From Baekduia soli (GTDB lineage: Bacteria > Actinomycetota > Thermoleophilia > Solirubrobacterales > Solirubrobacteraceae): DNA of 64,000 nucleotides. The notes below the pieces were generated by a model. That model saw nothing but the letters and a program-made list of their open reading frames with translations. It had not been told where the DNA came from and searched no databases. Below are positions 8,397 through 16,479 of this stretch, one piece after another; within the stretch, counting starts at the first letter, position 1, and every line of letters starts with the position of its first letter. Both the position numbers and the translations under genes were made by a program. The stretch spans positions 248,001 through 312,000 of the forward strand of contig NZ_CP042430.1 in the NCBI RefSeq assembly GCF_007970665.1, in the 5' to 3' direction.

Positions 8397-9347
8397 ATGA
8401 AGCCGCACCGCCACGGGATCACGCTCTGCGTCCTGTCGGCGTGCGGCTTCGGCACCATGGCCATCTTCGCCAAGGAGGCCTACGCCGCCGGCGTCGGCGT
8501 CGTGACGCTGCTGGCCCTGCGCTTCCTCATGGCGGCCGCCCTGTTCTGGGCGATCGTCGCCGTGCGCGACGTCGCGATGCCTCCGCGGCGCGTGGTCCTC
8601 GCCGGCCTGGCGCTCGGCGCCGGCGGCTACGCCGCGCAGGCCGGGCTCTACTTCGGGGCGCTGACGCGCATCGACGCATCGCTGACCTCGCTGCTGCTGT
8701 ACCTGTACCCGTCGATCGTCTTCGCCGGCGCGCTGCTGCTGCGCGCGCACACCGGCGAGCGCCCGACGCCGCGGCGCATCGGCGCGCTCGCGCTGGCCAC
8801 CGCGGGCACGATGCTCGTGCTGCTCGGCGGCCACGTCGGCGGGGTCGACGGCCTCGGCGTCGCGATGGCCGTGGGAGCCGCATTCGTCTACGCGGGCTAC
8901 ATCCTGGTCGCCGACCGGCTCGTCGGCGGCACCGACCCGTTCGCGCTGGCCGCCCTGGTGACGACGGGCGCCTCGGCCTCCACGCTCGCCGTCGGCGCGT
9001 CCTCCGGCGGCCTGGACCTGGGCTTCGCCCCGGCGGGCTGGGGCTGGATCGCCGCGATCGCCGTCGGCTCCAGCGTCCTGGGCATCAGCGCGTTCTTCGT
9101 CGGCCTGCGGTCCGTCGGGCCGGCCACGGCGTCGATCGTCTCGACGATCGAGCCGGCGGTCACCGTCGGCCTCGCGACCCTCATCTACGGCGAGGTGCTC
9201 GGCCCGGCCCAGCTGGCCGGCGGCGTCCTCGTGCTCGGTGCGGTCGTGATCCTGCAGCTGCGGACGGGTACGGTGCCCGGCGATGACCCTGCCGCTCACG
9301 CCACCGTTGCTGCCCCAGCTCGCGCGCTCGCGCACGAGCCTGCCTGA
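8397..9347 (+). CDS. EamA/DMT-superfamily transporter
   Basis: 316 residues with ten hydrophobic helices arranged as two EamA repeats (about 5-135 and 150-285). The start MKPHRHGITLCVLSACGFGTMAIFAKEA and the second-repeat segment IVSTIEPAVTVGLATLIYGE are characteristic. Such proteins export amino acids or metabolites; the substrate is unknown. The last 65 bases overlap the start of the ligase gene in another frame, and the final 30 residues are not membrane-like. Probably controlled by the divergent LysR regulator. Confidence 0.9.
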   Translation: MKPHRHGITLCVLSACGFGTMAIFAKEAYAAGVGVVTLLALRFLMAAALFWAIVAVRDVAMPPRRVVLAGLALGAGGYAAQAGLYFGALTRIDASLTSLLLYLYPSIVFAGALLLRAHTGERPTPRRIGALALATAGTMLVLLGGHVGGVDGLGVAMAVGAAFVYAGYILVADRLVGGTDPFALAALVTTGASASTLAVGASSGGLDLGFAPAGWGWIAAIAVGSSVLGISAFFVGLRSVGPATASIVSTIEPAVTVGLATLIYGEVLGPAQLAGGVLVLGAVVILQLRTGTVPGDDPAAHATVAAPARALAHEPA

Positions 9348-10215
9348 GGGCGACGACTGGGCCTACGAGCCCAAGTTCGACGGCTTCCGGGCCATCGCGT
9401 TCGTCGACGGCGGCGACGTCGTCCTGCAGTCGCGCAACGGCAAGCCGCTCGGGCGCTACTTCCCCGAGGTGCTGGCATCCTTCCCCGCCGGGCGCTACGT
9501 CCTGGACGGCGAGGTGGTCGCCGCGTCGTTCGACACGCTGGGCCAGCGGATCCATCCCGCCAGGTCGCGCGTGGAGCGCCTGGCCGTCGAGACGCCCGCG
9601 CGGTTCATCGCGTTCGACCTGCTCGCCGAGGGCGACACGGTGCTGCTGGACCGGTCCTACGACGAGCGCCGCGCCGCGCTCGAGGCGCTGGCCCTGGAGG
9701 GCGTCGAGCTGACGCCGGTGGTGCGCGCGGCCGCCGACGCGCAGGGCTGGCTGCAGGACGAGGAGGGCGTGATAGCCAAGGAGACGGCGGCGCCCTACCG
9801 CCCGGGCGAGCGCGTGGGCATGGTCAAGATCAAGCGCGTGCGCACGATCGACGCGGTCGTGCTCGGCTGGCGTCCCGGCAAGGCCGAGCGGACGGTCGGC
9901 GCGCTCATCCTCGGCCTGCACGGCCCGGACGGCCGGCTGCGCGAGGTCGGCCACTCCTCGGGCTTCACGGCCAAGCAGAAGCGCGAGCTCGTCGATGAGC
10001 TGGCGCCCTACGAGACCGGGGAGCACGGCTCGGGCGGGCCGTCGCGGTGGTCGGCGGGGCGCGACCTGGAGTGGGTGGCGCTGCGGCCCGAGCTCGTCGT
10101 CGAGGTGACGTTCGACCACGTCTCCGACGGGCGCATCCGCCACGGCGCCAAGGTGCAGCGCTGGCGCACCGACAAGGCGCCCGCCGACTGCACGACCGAT
10201 CAGCTCGAGTCCTAG
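9283..10215 (+). CDS. ATP-dependent DNA ligase, LigC-like
   Basis: 310 residues. Motif I EPKFDGFR carries the adenylation lysine (about residue 31), GEVV is motif III, FDLLAEG is near motif IIIa, EGVIAKE is motif IV and MVKIKR is motif V; an OB-fold follows to the end. Size and motifs fit actinobacterial LigC-type ligases used in repair rather than the NHEJ LigD fusion. The ATG at 9283 lies inside the end of the transporter gene (65-nt overlap), implying coupled translation. No Ku or polymerase gene is nearby. Confidence 0.92.
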   Translation: MTLPLTPPLLPQLARSRTSLPEGDDWAYEPKFDGFRAIAFVDGGDVVLQSRNGKPLGRYFPEVLASFPAGRYVLDGEVVAASFDTLGQRIHPARSRVERLAVETPARFIAFDLLAEGDTVLLDRSYDERRAALEALALEGVELTPVVRAAADAQGWLQDEEGVIAKETAAPYRPGERVGMVKIKRVRTIDAVVLGWRPGKAERTVGALILGLHGPDGRLREVGHSSGFTAKQKRELVDELAPYETGEHGSGGPSRWSAGRDLEWVALRPELVVEVTFDHVSDGRIRHGAKVQRWRTDKAPADCTTDQLES

Positions 10216-10838
10216 GCGGGCGCGGGCGCCGGCTCGGGCGCCGGGGCGACCGCGAAGAACGGGACGGTCAGGTGCGCAAGCGGGCCGATGGCCAGCGCGA
10301 AGAGCAGCGTCCCGACGCCGACGGTGCCGCCCAGCAGCGTGCCCGCGAGGAGGACGGTGACCTCGATCGTCGTGCGCACGACGCGCATGGAGTGCCCGCG
10401 CTTGACGAAGGCCGTCATGAGCCCGTCGCGCGGCCCGGGCCCGAGGTCGGCGCCGAGGTAGAGCCCGACCGCGACGCCCGAGGCCAGGACGCCGCCGACC
10501 AGCAGCGCGATGCGGACGACGATCCCGTGGGCGGGGCCGAAGGCCGAGAGCATGATCTCCACGACGATGCTGATGACGACGACGTTGCTGATCGTGCCGA
10601 TGCCGGGGCGCTCACGCAGCGGGATCCAGGCCAGCAGGACCAGCGCGCCGACGATGAACACCCAGGCGCCGACGGTCAACCCGAACGTGCGCGCCAGGCC
10701 CTGGTGCAGGACGTCCCACGGGCTGTTGCCCAGGCCGGCGAGCAGCTGAGCCGACGCGCCGAGGCCGAAGAGGACCAGGCCGGCGTGGAGCTGGGTCAGG
10801 CGGCGCAGGGCACGCGGGGGCGCCGCATCGGCCCGCAT
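10212..10838 (-). CDS. YczE/YitT-like integral membrane protein
   Basis: 208 residues if started at MRADAAPPRALRRLTQL; the open frame runs much further upstream, but that part is the antisense-like shadow of the neighbouring gene. Five hydrophobic helices are visible, with the conserved LGNSPWDVLHQGLA and LGADLGPGPRDGLM segments of this family, which is annotated in many actinobacteria but has no firm function. Its stop overlaps the ligase stop by four bases (convergent). The palindrome at 10897-10919 lies 59 bp upstream of the chosen start and could regulate it. Confidence 0.83.
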   Translation of the reverse strand: MRADAAPPRALRRLTQLHAGLVLFGLGASAQLLAGLGNSPWDVLHQGLARTFGLTVGAWVFIVGALVLLAWIPLRERPGIGTISNVVVISIVVEIMLSAFGPAHGIVVRIALLVGGVLASGVAVGLYLGADLGPGPRDGLMTAFVKRGHSMRVVRTTIEVTVLLAGTLLGGTVGVGTLLFALAIGPLAHLTVPFFAVAPAPEPAPAPA

Positions 10839-10896
10839 GATCGCGGATGGCCGGGGGCGGGTACGGGCGCGGCGGGCGCCGGGGCGCCTGGTGGCC

Positions 10897-10919
10897 TTGA
10901 CGTGCCATATGCACGTCAA
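10897..10919. repeat. Palindrome copy A (TTGACGTGC-CATAT-GCACGTCAA)
   Basis: Perfect 9-bp arms around CATAT. The same 23 bases occur in the same orientation at 11822-11844. This copy covers the stop codon of the AbiEi/DUF559 gene (10916-10918) and lies upstream of the YczE-like gene. It may be an operator, a hairpin, or the edge of a small mobile cassette. Confidence 0.75.
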
Positions 10920-11833
10920 CACGACCATGACCGTTGCAGCATCGTGCCGACGGTCGCCGCGACGGCCTCGGGCTCGCCCGTCACCTGGGCGTAGGTGAAC
11001 CGCAGGACGGTGTAGCCCGCCAACGCCAGGAGCTGGTCGCGGCGGCGGTCCTGCGTGAACGCGGTGGGCATCGCATGGAACGCGAAGCCGTCGGTCTCGA
11101 CGAGCAGGGTGCTGCCCCGCCACGAGAAGTCGACGCGCACGCCTTCGACGATCCTGTTGGCGACCGGTCGCGGGAGGCCGAAGTCGTCGCACAGCTGGAC
11201 GAAGGCGACCTCCATCGGACTCCGCAGATCGCTCGTGCCGACACCCTCGAGCGCCAGGAGCAGCCGCACCAGCCGCGGCACTCCGGGATGGTGGGCAGAC
11301 CGCGCGGCGGCGGCGTGCACGTCGCCGAGGTCGAAGATCCGCGCGCGGGCCGCGTGGCGCACGGCGAGCTCGAGCTCACGCGCGCGCACGCGCGCAGCGA
11401 GGTCGAGGAGCGTCCGCGGCACCGAGGTGACGGGAACCGAACGATGCACGGTGCGGTCGGCGTCCGGCAGGTCGGCGCGATGGCCCACGACGCCCGCACG
11501 CCGCCGCGGCCCGGAGCGCCGCGGAGCGATGACATGCACCGGAGCGGCCGGCGCGTCCCGGATCCCCCAGTGCGCCGCGGCCGTCCCGTGGCTCAGCACC
11601 GCCGCCGGTCCACAGGCCATGACGGCGGCCAGCCAGTGGCCCTCCCGGCGCAGCTGGCGATGTCCATCGCTGTAGACCCCGCGATGGAGCACGAGCAGGC
11701 GCCGGGTCCGTACGCGCATGTCGACGACGTGGCCTGGGACCCCGGCCTCCAGGAGCTGGCGGCGCGCGACGACCCCGTGCTGGGCTCCCGCCAACGCCGC
11801 GATGAGACGATCGTGGTCACCTTGACGTGCCAT
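10916..11833 (-). CDS. AbiEi-like N-terminal domain plus DUF559 (Vsr-fold) nuclease-like protein
   Basis: 305 residues from the ATG in MARQGDHDRLIAALAG, which begins in the spacer of palindrome copy B; the open frame extends to 11905 but that part is not conserved-looking. Residues 1-90 look like the winged-helix type IV antitoxin AbiEi domain (HGVVARRQLL, VLSHGTAAAHWGI). The C-terminal 100 residues match DUF559, a Vsr/PD-(D/E)XK-type fold: VDFSWRGSTLLVETDGFAFH with D, E and D, then RRRDQLLALAGYTVLRFTY. No AbiEii toxin is adjacent. A DNA-binding and possibly DNA-cutting protein is the natural inference. Its gene is bracketed by two identical palindromes, which it might bind. Confidence 0.82.
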   Translation of the reverse strand: MARQGDHDRLIAALAGAQHGVVARRQLLEAGVPGHVVDMRVRTRRLLVLHRGVYSDGHRQLRREGHWLAAVMACGPAAVLSHGTAAAHWGIRDAPAAPVHVIAPRRSGPRRRAGVVGHRADLPDADRTVHRSVPVTSVPRTLLDLAARVRARELELAVRHAARARIFDLGDVHAAAARSAHHPGVPRLVRLLLALEGVGTSDLRSPMEVAFVQLCDDFGLPRPVANRIVEGVRVDFSWRGSTLLVETDGFAFHAMPTAFTQDRRRDQLLALAGYTVLRFTYAQVTGEPEAVAATVGTMLQRSWSC

Positions 11834-11851
11834 ATGCACGTCAAGGTGACC
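11815..11851. repeat. Palindrome copy B, extended 16-bp arms
   Basis: Same 23-bp core as copy A. Here the arms extend outward by GGTCACC/GGTGACC to 16 bp, 37 bp in all with a 5-nt spacer. It contains the proposed start codon of the AbiEi/DUF559 gene and lies 53 bp before the divergent glycerate kinase gene. It would make a very stable hairpin or a strong dimeric operator. Confidence 0.8.
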
Positions 11852-11903
11852 GCCGCCCGGAACCCGCCCCCCTCCCGCCCCCTCTGGTACAAGCCCGGAC
11901 GCC

Positions 11904-12899
11904 ATGGCCTACGTGCAGCCCCCGGTCCTCGTGTGCCCCGACGCCTTCGCCGGGACGCTGCGGGCGGCCGAGGTCGCCGCGGCCGTCGCGCGCGGCCTGG
12001 AGCGGGCCGGCCTGGCCCCGCCGGACCGCTGCCCCGTGGCCGGCGGCGGCCCGGGCACCCTGGAGATCCTGCTCGCGGCGCTGGGCGGCGAGACCGCCGG
12101 CGCGCCGGCGACCGACGCGCTCGGCCGCCCCGTGCGCGCGGGCTTCGCGCTCGTCGAGGACGGCGGCACCGCGATCGTCGAGGTCGCCGAGACCGCGGGC
12201 CCGCGGCGCGTCGCCGCAGGCGACCACGACCCGGCGACGGCGACCAGCCGCGGCACCGGCGAGCTCATCGCCGCCGCCGCGGCGGCCGGCGCGCAGGTCG
12301 TCCTCGTCGCCGCCGGCGGCGGGTCGGCGGCCGACGGCGGCGCCGGCGCGATCGAGGCCATCGCCGAGGCCGGCGGCCTGCAGGGCACCGCGCTGGTCGT
12401 CCTGTGCGACGAGCGCCGGCCCTTCGAGCACGCCGCGCGCGCGGCCGGCGCCGATCGCGCGGCGACCACGCGCCTGCAGCGGCGTCTGGACCGCCGGGCC
12501 GCGCGCTGGCCCAAGGACCCGCGCGGCGTGCCGATGACGGGCGCCGGCGGCGGCCTGGCCGGCGGCCTCTGGGCCGCCCTCGGCGCGCGCCTGGAGCCCG
12601 GCACCGCGTTCGTCGTGCAGGCCCTCGACGTCGACCGCCGCATCCGCGCCGCGCGCGCCGTGGTCATCGGCGAGGGCCGGTTGGACCGCGCGACCCTGCT
12701 CGGCGGCCCCGCGGGGGAGATCGCCACCCGCGCCCGCCAGGCCGGCGTGCCCTGCCACGCCATCGTCGGCGCCGACGCCATCGAGCCGTTCGACGCCCGC
12801 ATCCTCGACCTCCAGGTCATCCTCGAGGCCGGCACGCCCGCGGCGCTGCAGGACGCGGGCGAGCGCCTCGGGCGCATGCTCGAGGCGCGCGTCGCCTGA
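11904..12899 (+). CDS. Glycerate kinase (GarK/GlxK family)
   Basis: 331 residues. The start PPVLVCPDAFAGTL corresponds to the family KIxPDSFKGTL motif, and the centre has the glycine-rich VLVAAGGGSAADGGAGA (usually GGSATNDGG). MTGAGGGLAGGLWAAL and VIGEGRLDRATLLGGPAGEIA are the typical C-terminal motifs (usually GEGxxDxQT). It should phosphorylate D-glycerate with ATP. Several positions differ from consensus (TND replaced by ADG, DxQT by DRAT), so activity or substrate may deviate. Divergent from the AbiEi/DUF559 gene, convergent with the GGDEF-EAL gene. Confidence 0.85.
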   Translation: MAYVQPPVLVCPDAFAGTLRAAEVAAAVARGLERAGLAPPDRCPVAGGGPGTLEILLAALGGETAGAPATDALGRPVRAGFALVEDGGTAIVEVAETAGPRRVAAGDHDPATATSRGTGELIAAAAAAGAQVVLVAAGGGSAADGGAGAIEAIAEAGGLQGTALVVLCDERRPFEHAARAAGADRAATTRLQRRLDRRAARWPKDPRGVPMTGAGGGLAGGLWAALGARLEPGTAFVVQALDVDRRIRAARAVVIGEGRLDRATLLGGPAGEIATRARQAGVPCHAIVGADAIEPFDARILDLQVILEAGTPAALQDAGERLGRMLEARVA

Positions 12900-12911
12900 C
12901 GGCCGCCGCGG

Positions 12912-15233
12912 TCAGCCCAGCCAGGCGGGCGTGCGGAACGTCCGCGCCGCCCCGGCGTCGCCGAGCAGCGCCTCGAGGTCGCCCGGCGCCATCGGGCGGG
13001 CGAAGTGGAAACCCTGGCCCATGCCGCACCCCAGCGCCCGCAGCGCCTCGGCCTGCGCGCCGACCTCGATGCCCTCCGCGATGCACGAGAGGTTCAGGCT
13101 GGCGGCCAGGTCGACGATCGCGCGGGCCAGCGCGCGGCCGTCGGGGTCGTCGGCGTCGACGAGCCCGTCGACGAACGGCTTGGCCATCTTGAGGATGTCG
13201 ATGGGGAACCGCCGCAGGTAGCGCAGAGACGAGTAGCCCGTGCCGAAGTCGTCGACGGCGAGCCGGACGCCGAGGGCCTTGAGCGCCGACAGGCGCTCGA
13301 TCGTCGCCTCCGTGTCCTGCATGAGGACCGTCTCGGTGATCTCGAGCACGAGCGCGTCGGCCGGCAGGCCGCTGTCGGCCAGGGCACCCGCGACGTCGGC
13401 GACGATGCCCGGGTCCTCGAGCTGGCGGCCCGAGAGGTTGACGGACATGATCCGCCGCTCCTCGGAGGGAAACGCGTCGATCCAGCGGACGGCCTGGGCG
13501 CACGCCGTACGCAGGACCTGGCGGCCGAGCGCCACGATGCTGCCGTTGTCCTCGGCCAGCGGGATGAAGTGCGGGGGCGGGACGAGCCCGCGCGTCGGGT
13601 GGTTCCAGCGGGCCAGCACCTCGAAGCCGGCGAGCGTCTCGCCGTCCAGCGCGATGACGGGCTGGTAGTGCACGGCGATCTCGTGTCGCTCGACCGCGCG
13701 CAGCAGGTCGGCCTCGAGCTCGAGGCGGTCGAGGACCTCGGCCTCCATGGAGGCCTCGAACAGCACGTGGCGCCCCTTGCCCTGGGCCTTGGCGCGGTAC
13801 ATCGCGACGTCGGCCTGGCGCAGGAGCTCGGGCGCGCTGTCACGGCCACAGGTGATGCCGACCGAGGCGCTGACGAAGACCTCGCGGCCGCCGACCACGA
13901 ACGGCACACGCAGGGCGTCGACGATCCGCTCGGCGACGATCGCGGCCTCCTCGGTGCCGGAGAGGTCCTCGAGCAGCACGGAGAACTCGTCGCCGCTCAG
14001 GCGCGCGGCGGTGTCGGCGGTGCGCAGCGCCTCCTCGAGGCGCCGGGCGACCGCGACCAGCAGCTCGTCGCCGGCCGCATGGCCGAGCGAGTCGTTGACG
14101 GTCTTGAAGCGGTCCAGGTCGAGCGAGAGCACGCCGCAGGACGTGCCGCGGCGGCGGCCGTGGACGAGCGCGTGCTGGACGCGGTCGACGAACAGCGCGC
14201 GGTTGGGCAGCCCGGTGAGCCCGTCGTGCAGCGCCTGGTGGACCATCGTGTCGGCGCGGCGCGCGTCGCTCAGCGCGAGGCTGGCGTGCTCGGCGAAGGA
14301 GAGCAGCATGTCCTGCTCGGAGCGCGTGAACACGCGGCCGGGCCGGAACGAGGAGAGGATGAGGCCGCCGGTGACCCGGCCGTCCTCGTGGACGGGGGCG
14401 GCCATCGCGGCCTGCACTCCGAGCCCGACGAAGCGCGACACGCGGTCGGGCGAGCGGGCGTAGTCCTCGGCGACGACGAGGCGCCCCTCGGCGACCGCGC
14501 GGCCGGCGACGCCCTCGCCCAGGCGGCGGCGGCGGTGGCGCTCGATCTCGACGGGGTCGTAGCCCCGGGCGGCGGCGATGACCATCCAGCCGGGGTTCTC
14601 GGGATCCAGCAGCAGGAGCGCGGGCGCGTCGTCGCCGAGCAGCTCGCCGGCGGCGCCCACGATGGTCTCCAGCACGCCCGGCAGCGGCTCGCGGCGCGAG
14701 ATGGCGCGCTGGATGCGGGCCATGGCCTCCAGCACGCGCTGGCGCTTGCGCAGGGTCTCCAGCAGCCGGACGTTCTCGGCGGCCTGCAGGTCGGCGCGGC
14801 TGCGCAGCGTGCGCTCGGCCTCGATCGCGCGCAGCAGGCGCAGCGTCAGCGCCAGGCCGCGGGCCATGCCGCGGACCAGGCTCTGCTCCTCGCGCACCAG
14901 CGGCGTCGCGGCGCGGGCGACGAGCAGGTGGGCGGCGTGCTCCTCGAGGGCGATGCACAGCACGGGGGCGGGCCCGGCGCCCGGGACCGGGACGGTCGTG
15001 GCGCGGCCCGCGACGGCGTCGAGCAGCAGGCGCTCGGGGATCTCGAAGCGCGGCCAGCCCATGGAGGCGACGACCTCGCCGCCGCTGACCACGGCGCCGC
15101 ACTCGGCGTCGACGGCGATGCACGCGGACTCGATCGCCTCGCGCAGCGCGCCGGCCTCGTCGGTGGTCTGGGAGATGGCGCTGAGGAACTCGGCGAGCTG
15201 CTGGGCGGACCAGCTGCCGGCGGCGCCCGTCAT
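12912..15233 (-). CDS. GAF-GGDEF-EAL c-di-GMP turnover protein
   Basis: 773 residues. A degenerate GAF-like segment (about 10-140), a short coiled linker, a clear GAF domain (about 175-335), then GGDEF (about 345-505) with the signature as SGDEF and DLDRFKTVNDSLGH, then EAL (about 515-765) with EVLARWNH, NLSGRQLED, the DDFGTGYSSL loop and EGIE. The EAL motif reads EVL, a common active variant. It may make and/or degrade c-di-GMP. Four-base ATGA overlap with the upstream FIST gene indicates a tight two-gene operon, so FIST ligand sensing probably feeds this enzyme. Confidence 0.93.
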   Translation of the reverse strand: MTGAAGSWSAQQLAEFLSAISQTTDEAGALREAIESACIAVDAECGAVVSGGEVVASMGWPRFEIPERLLLDAVAGRATTVPVPGAGPAPVLCIALEEHAAHLLVARAATPLVREEQSLVRGMARGLALTLRLLRAIEAERTLRSRADLQAAENVRLLETLRKRQRVLEAMARIQRAISRREPLPGVLETIVGAAGELLGDDAPALLLLDPENPGWMVIAAARGYDPVEIERHRRRRLGEGVAGRAVAEGRLVVAEDYARSPDRVSRFVGLGVQAAMAAPVHEDGRVTGGLILSSFRPGRVFTRSEQDMLLSFAEHASLALSDARRADTMVHQALHDGLTGLPNRALFVDRVQHALVHGRRRGTSCGVLSLDLDRFKTVNDSLGHAAGDELLVAVARRLEEALRTADTAARLSGDEFSVLLEDLSGTEEAAIVAERIVDALRVPFVVGGREVFVSASVGITCGRDSAPELLRQADVAMYRAKAQGKGRHVLFEASMEAEVLDRLELEADLLRAVERHEIAVHYQPVIALDGETLAGFEVLARWNHPTRGLVPPPHFIPLAEDNGSIVALGRQVLRTACAQAVRWIDAFPSEERRIMSVNLSGRQLEDPGIVADVAGALADSGLPADALVLEITETVLMQDTEATIERLSALKALGVRLAVDDFGTGYSSLRYLRRFPIDILKMAKPFVDGLVDADDPDGRALARAIVDLAASLNLSCIAEGIEVGAQAEALRALGCGMGQGFHFARPMAPGDLEALLGDAGAARTFRTPAWLG

Positions 15234-16414
15234 GCGATCGCGAGCACGACGAAGGTCTGGTGGTGGAAGCCGAGCGCACCCCGGGTGCGGGCGATCTCCC
15301 CGTGCGTGTAGGCCCCGGCCACCGGGGCGCCCGCGGCGTGGCGCGCGACCCGCTCGGTCTCGCGGGCGGCGACGTCACCGCCGCCGCCCAGGAACGTCAG
15401 CCGTGCCGCGCAGTCGAACGCGACGAGCGCGCGGGCGGGCGCGCCGCCGAGGGCGGCGACGGCCTCGGCGCAGGCGGCGTCGGCGGCGTCGATGACGCCG
15501 TCGTGGGTGGCGCGCATGAGCCAGACCAGCGCGCCGGCGGGGATCGCGCAGCGCACGCTGCCGTCCGTGGCCTCGTCGAGGCGCACGATCCGCACGCGGG
15601 CTTCGCCGACGCGCGGCTGGATGCCGAGCGGGTGGGCCAGGACGTTGGCGTCGGAGACCTCGCCGTCCAGCAGCGCGGTGTAGACCTCGCGCGCCGGGCG
15701 CTCGTCGAGCTCGAGGACGCGACCGGGCGCGGCGCGGGTGACCAGCAGCGGCTCGCCGACCGGCTCCCAGCCGTGGCGGACGCCGATGCCCAGCGGGGCG
15801 TCGGAGCCGATCGCGACGCCGACGACCGCGTCGTTGAGCGCCGCGGGCCCGTAGAGCACGGCGTGGCTGTCGGGCCGCCCGACGGGGTGACCGGCGACGC
15901 CTCCGACGAGCGGGACGCCCGCCCCGGTGACCGAGTAGGCGCCGCGGACGATGTCGGGGTGGATCGCCGCGCCGCCGTCGGTGAGCAGCATGAGCACGCG
16001 GTGCTCGCGGTCGGCGACGTCGCCGAGGCACGCCGCGGCGCGGGCGCCGGCGTCGCGCGGCGCGGCTCCGCTGACGCCGGCGATGCTGAAGGTGAAGCCC
16101 TCCCCGCCCAGGGCGAGGACGAGCACGGATCCCGAGGCCGGCCCGGCCGCGTCGAACTCGGCGGCCGTCGTGCAGCCCACCAGCGGCACGGGGCCGGCGA
16201 CCTCGGCCAGCGCGGCGCCGAGGACCGCGGGGTCGTAGGCGCCGCTGACGAACGCCAGCAGCAGGCCCGGCTCGCGGTGCGCGCGCAGCGCCGCGTGCAC
16301 GGCCTCGTGCGCGGCGGTGGTGGGATCGGGGTGGGCAGAGCGTCCGACCTCTGCCCAACGGCAGAGACCGGCGCGCGCCAGCCCTGGCACGGCGCGCTCC
16401 ATGCCCACGGTCAT
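15230..16414 (-). CDS. FIST N/C-domain sensory protein
   Basis: About 394 residues from MTVGMERAVPG; a GTG at 16459 or an ATG at 16402 are alternatives. The N-terminal FIST domain (GLLLAFVSGAYDP, LVGCTTAAEF, GAGVPLVGGVAG) and the FIST_C domain (VYTALLDGE, HPLGIQPRVGE, AGAYTHGEIARTRGALGFHHQTFVVLAI) are both complete. FIST proteins are thought to sense small ligands, perhaps amino acids, and sit beside signalling output genes. Here the partner is the overlapping GGDEF-EAL gene. Confidence 0.88.
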   Translation of the reverse strand: MTVGMERAVPGLARAGLCRWAEVGRSAHPDPTTAAHEAVHAALRAHREPGLLLAFVSGAYDPAVLGAALAEVAGPVPLVGCTTAAEFDAAGPASGSVLVLALGGEGFTFSIAGVSGAAPRDAGARAAACLGDVADREHRVLMLLTDGGAAIHPDIVRGAYSVTGAGVPLVGGVAGHPVGRPDSHAVLYGPAALNDAVVGVAIGSDAPLGIGVRHGWEPVGEPLLVTRAAPGRVLELDERPAREVYTALLDGEVSDANVLAHPLGIQPRVGEARVRIVRLDEATDGSVRCAIPAGALVWLMRATHDGVIDAADAACAEAVAALGGAPARALVAFDCAARLTFLGGGGDVAARETERVARHAAGAPVAGAYTHGEIARTRGALGFHHQTFVVLAIA

Positions 16415-16479
16415 CGGCCGCCGGACCGGCCGGTTGAGGGTGGGGACGGCGCTGCGCACGTCCGACTAGGCTCGCGCTG

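Noticed and set aside
10612-10914. Plausible ATG frame starting in palindrome copy A
   Set aside because: Same first codons as the DUF559 gene because the palindrome is shared, but then only Pro/Arg shadow of the YczE-like gene.
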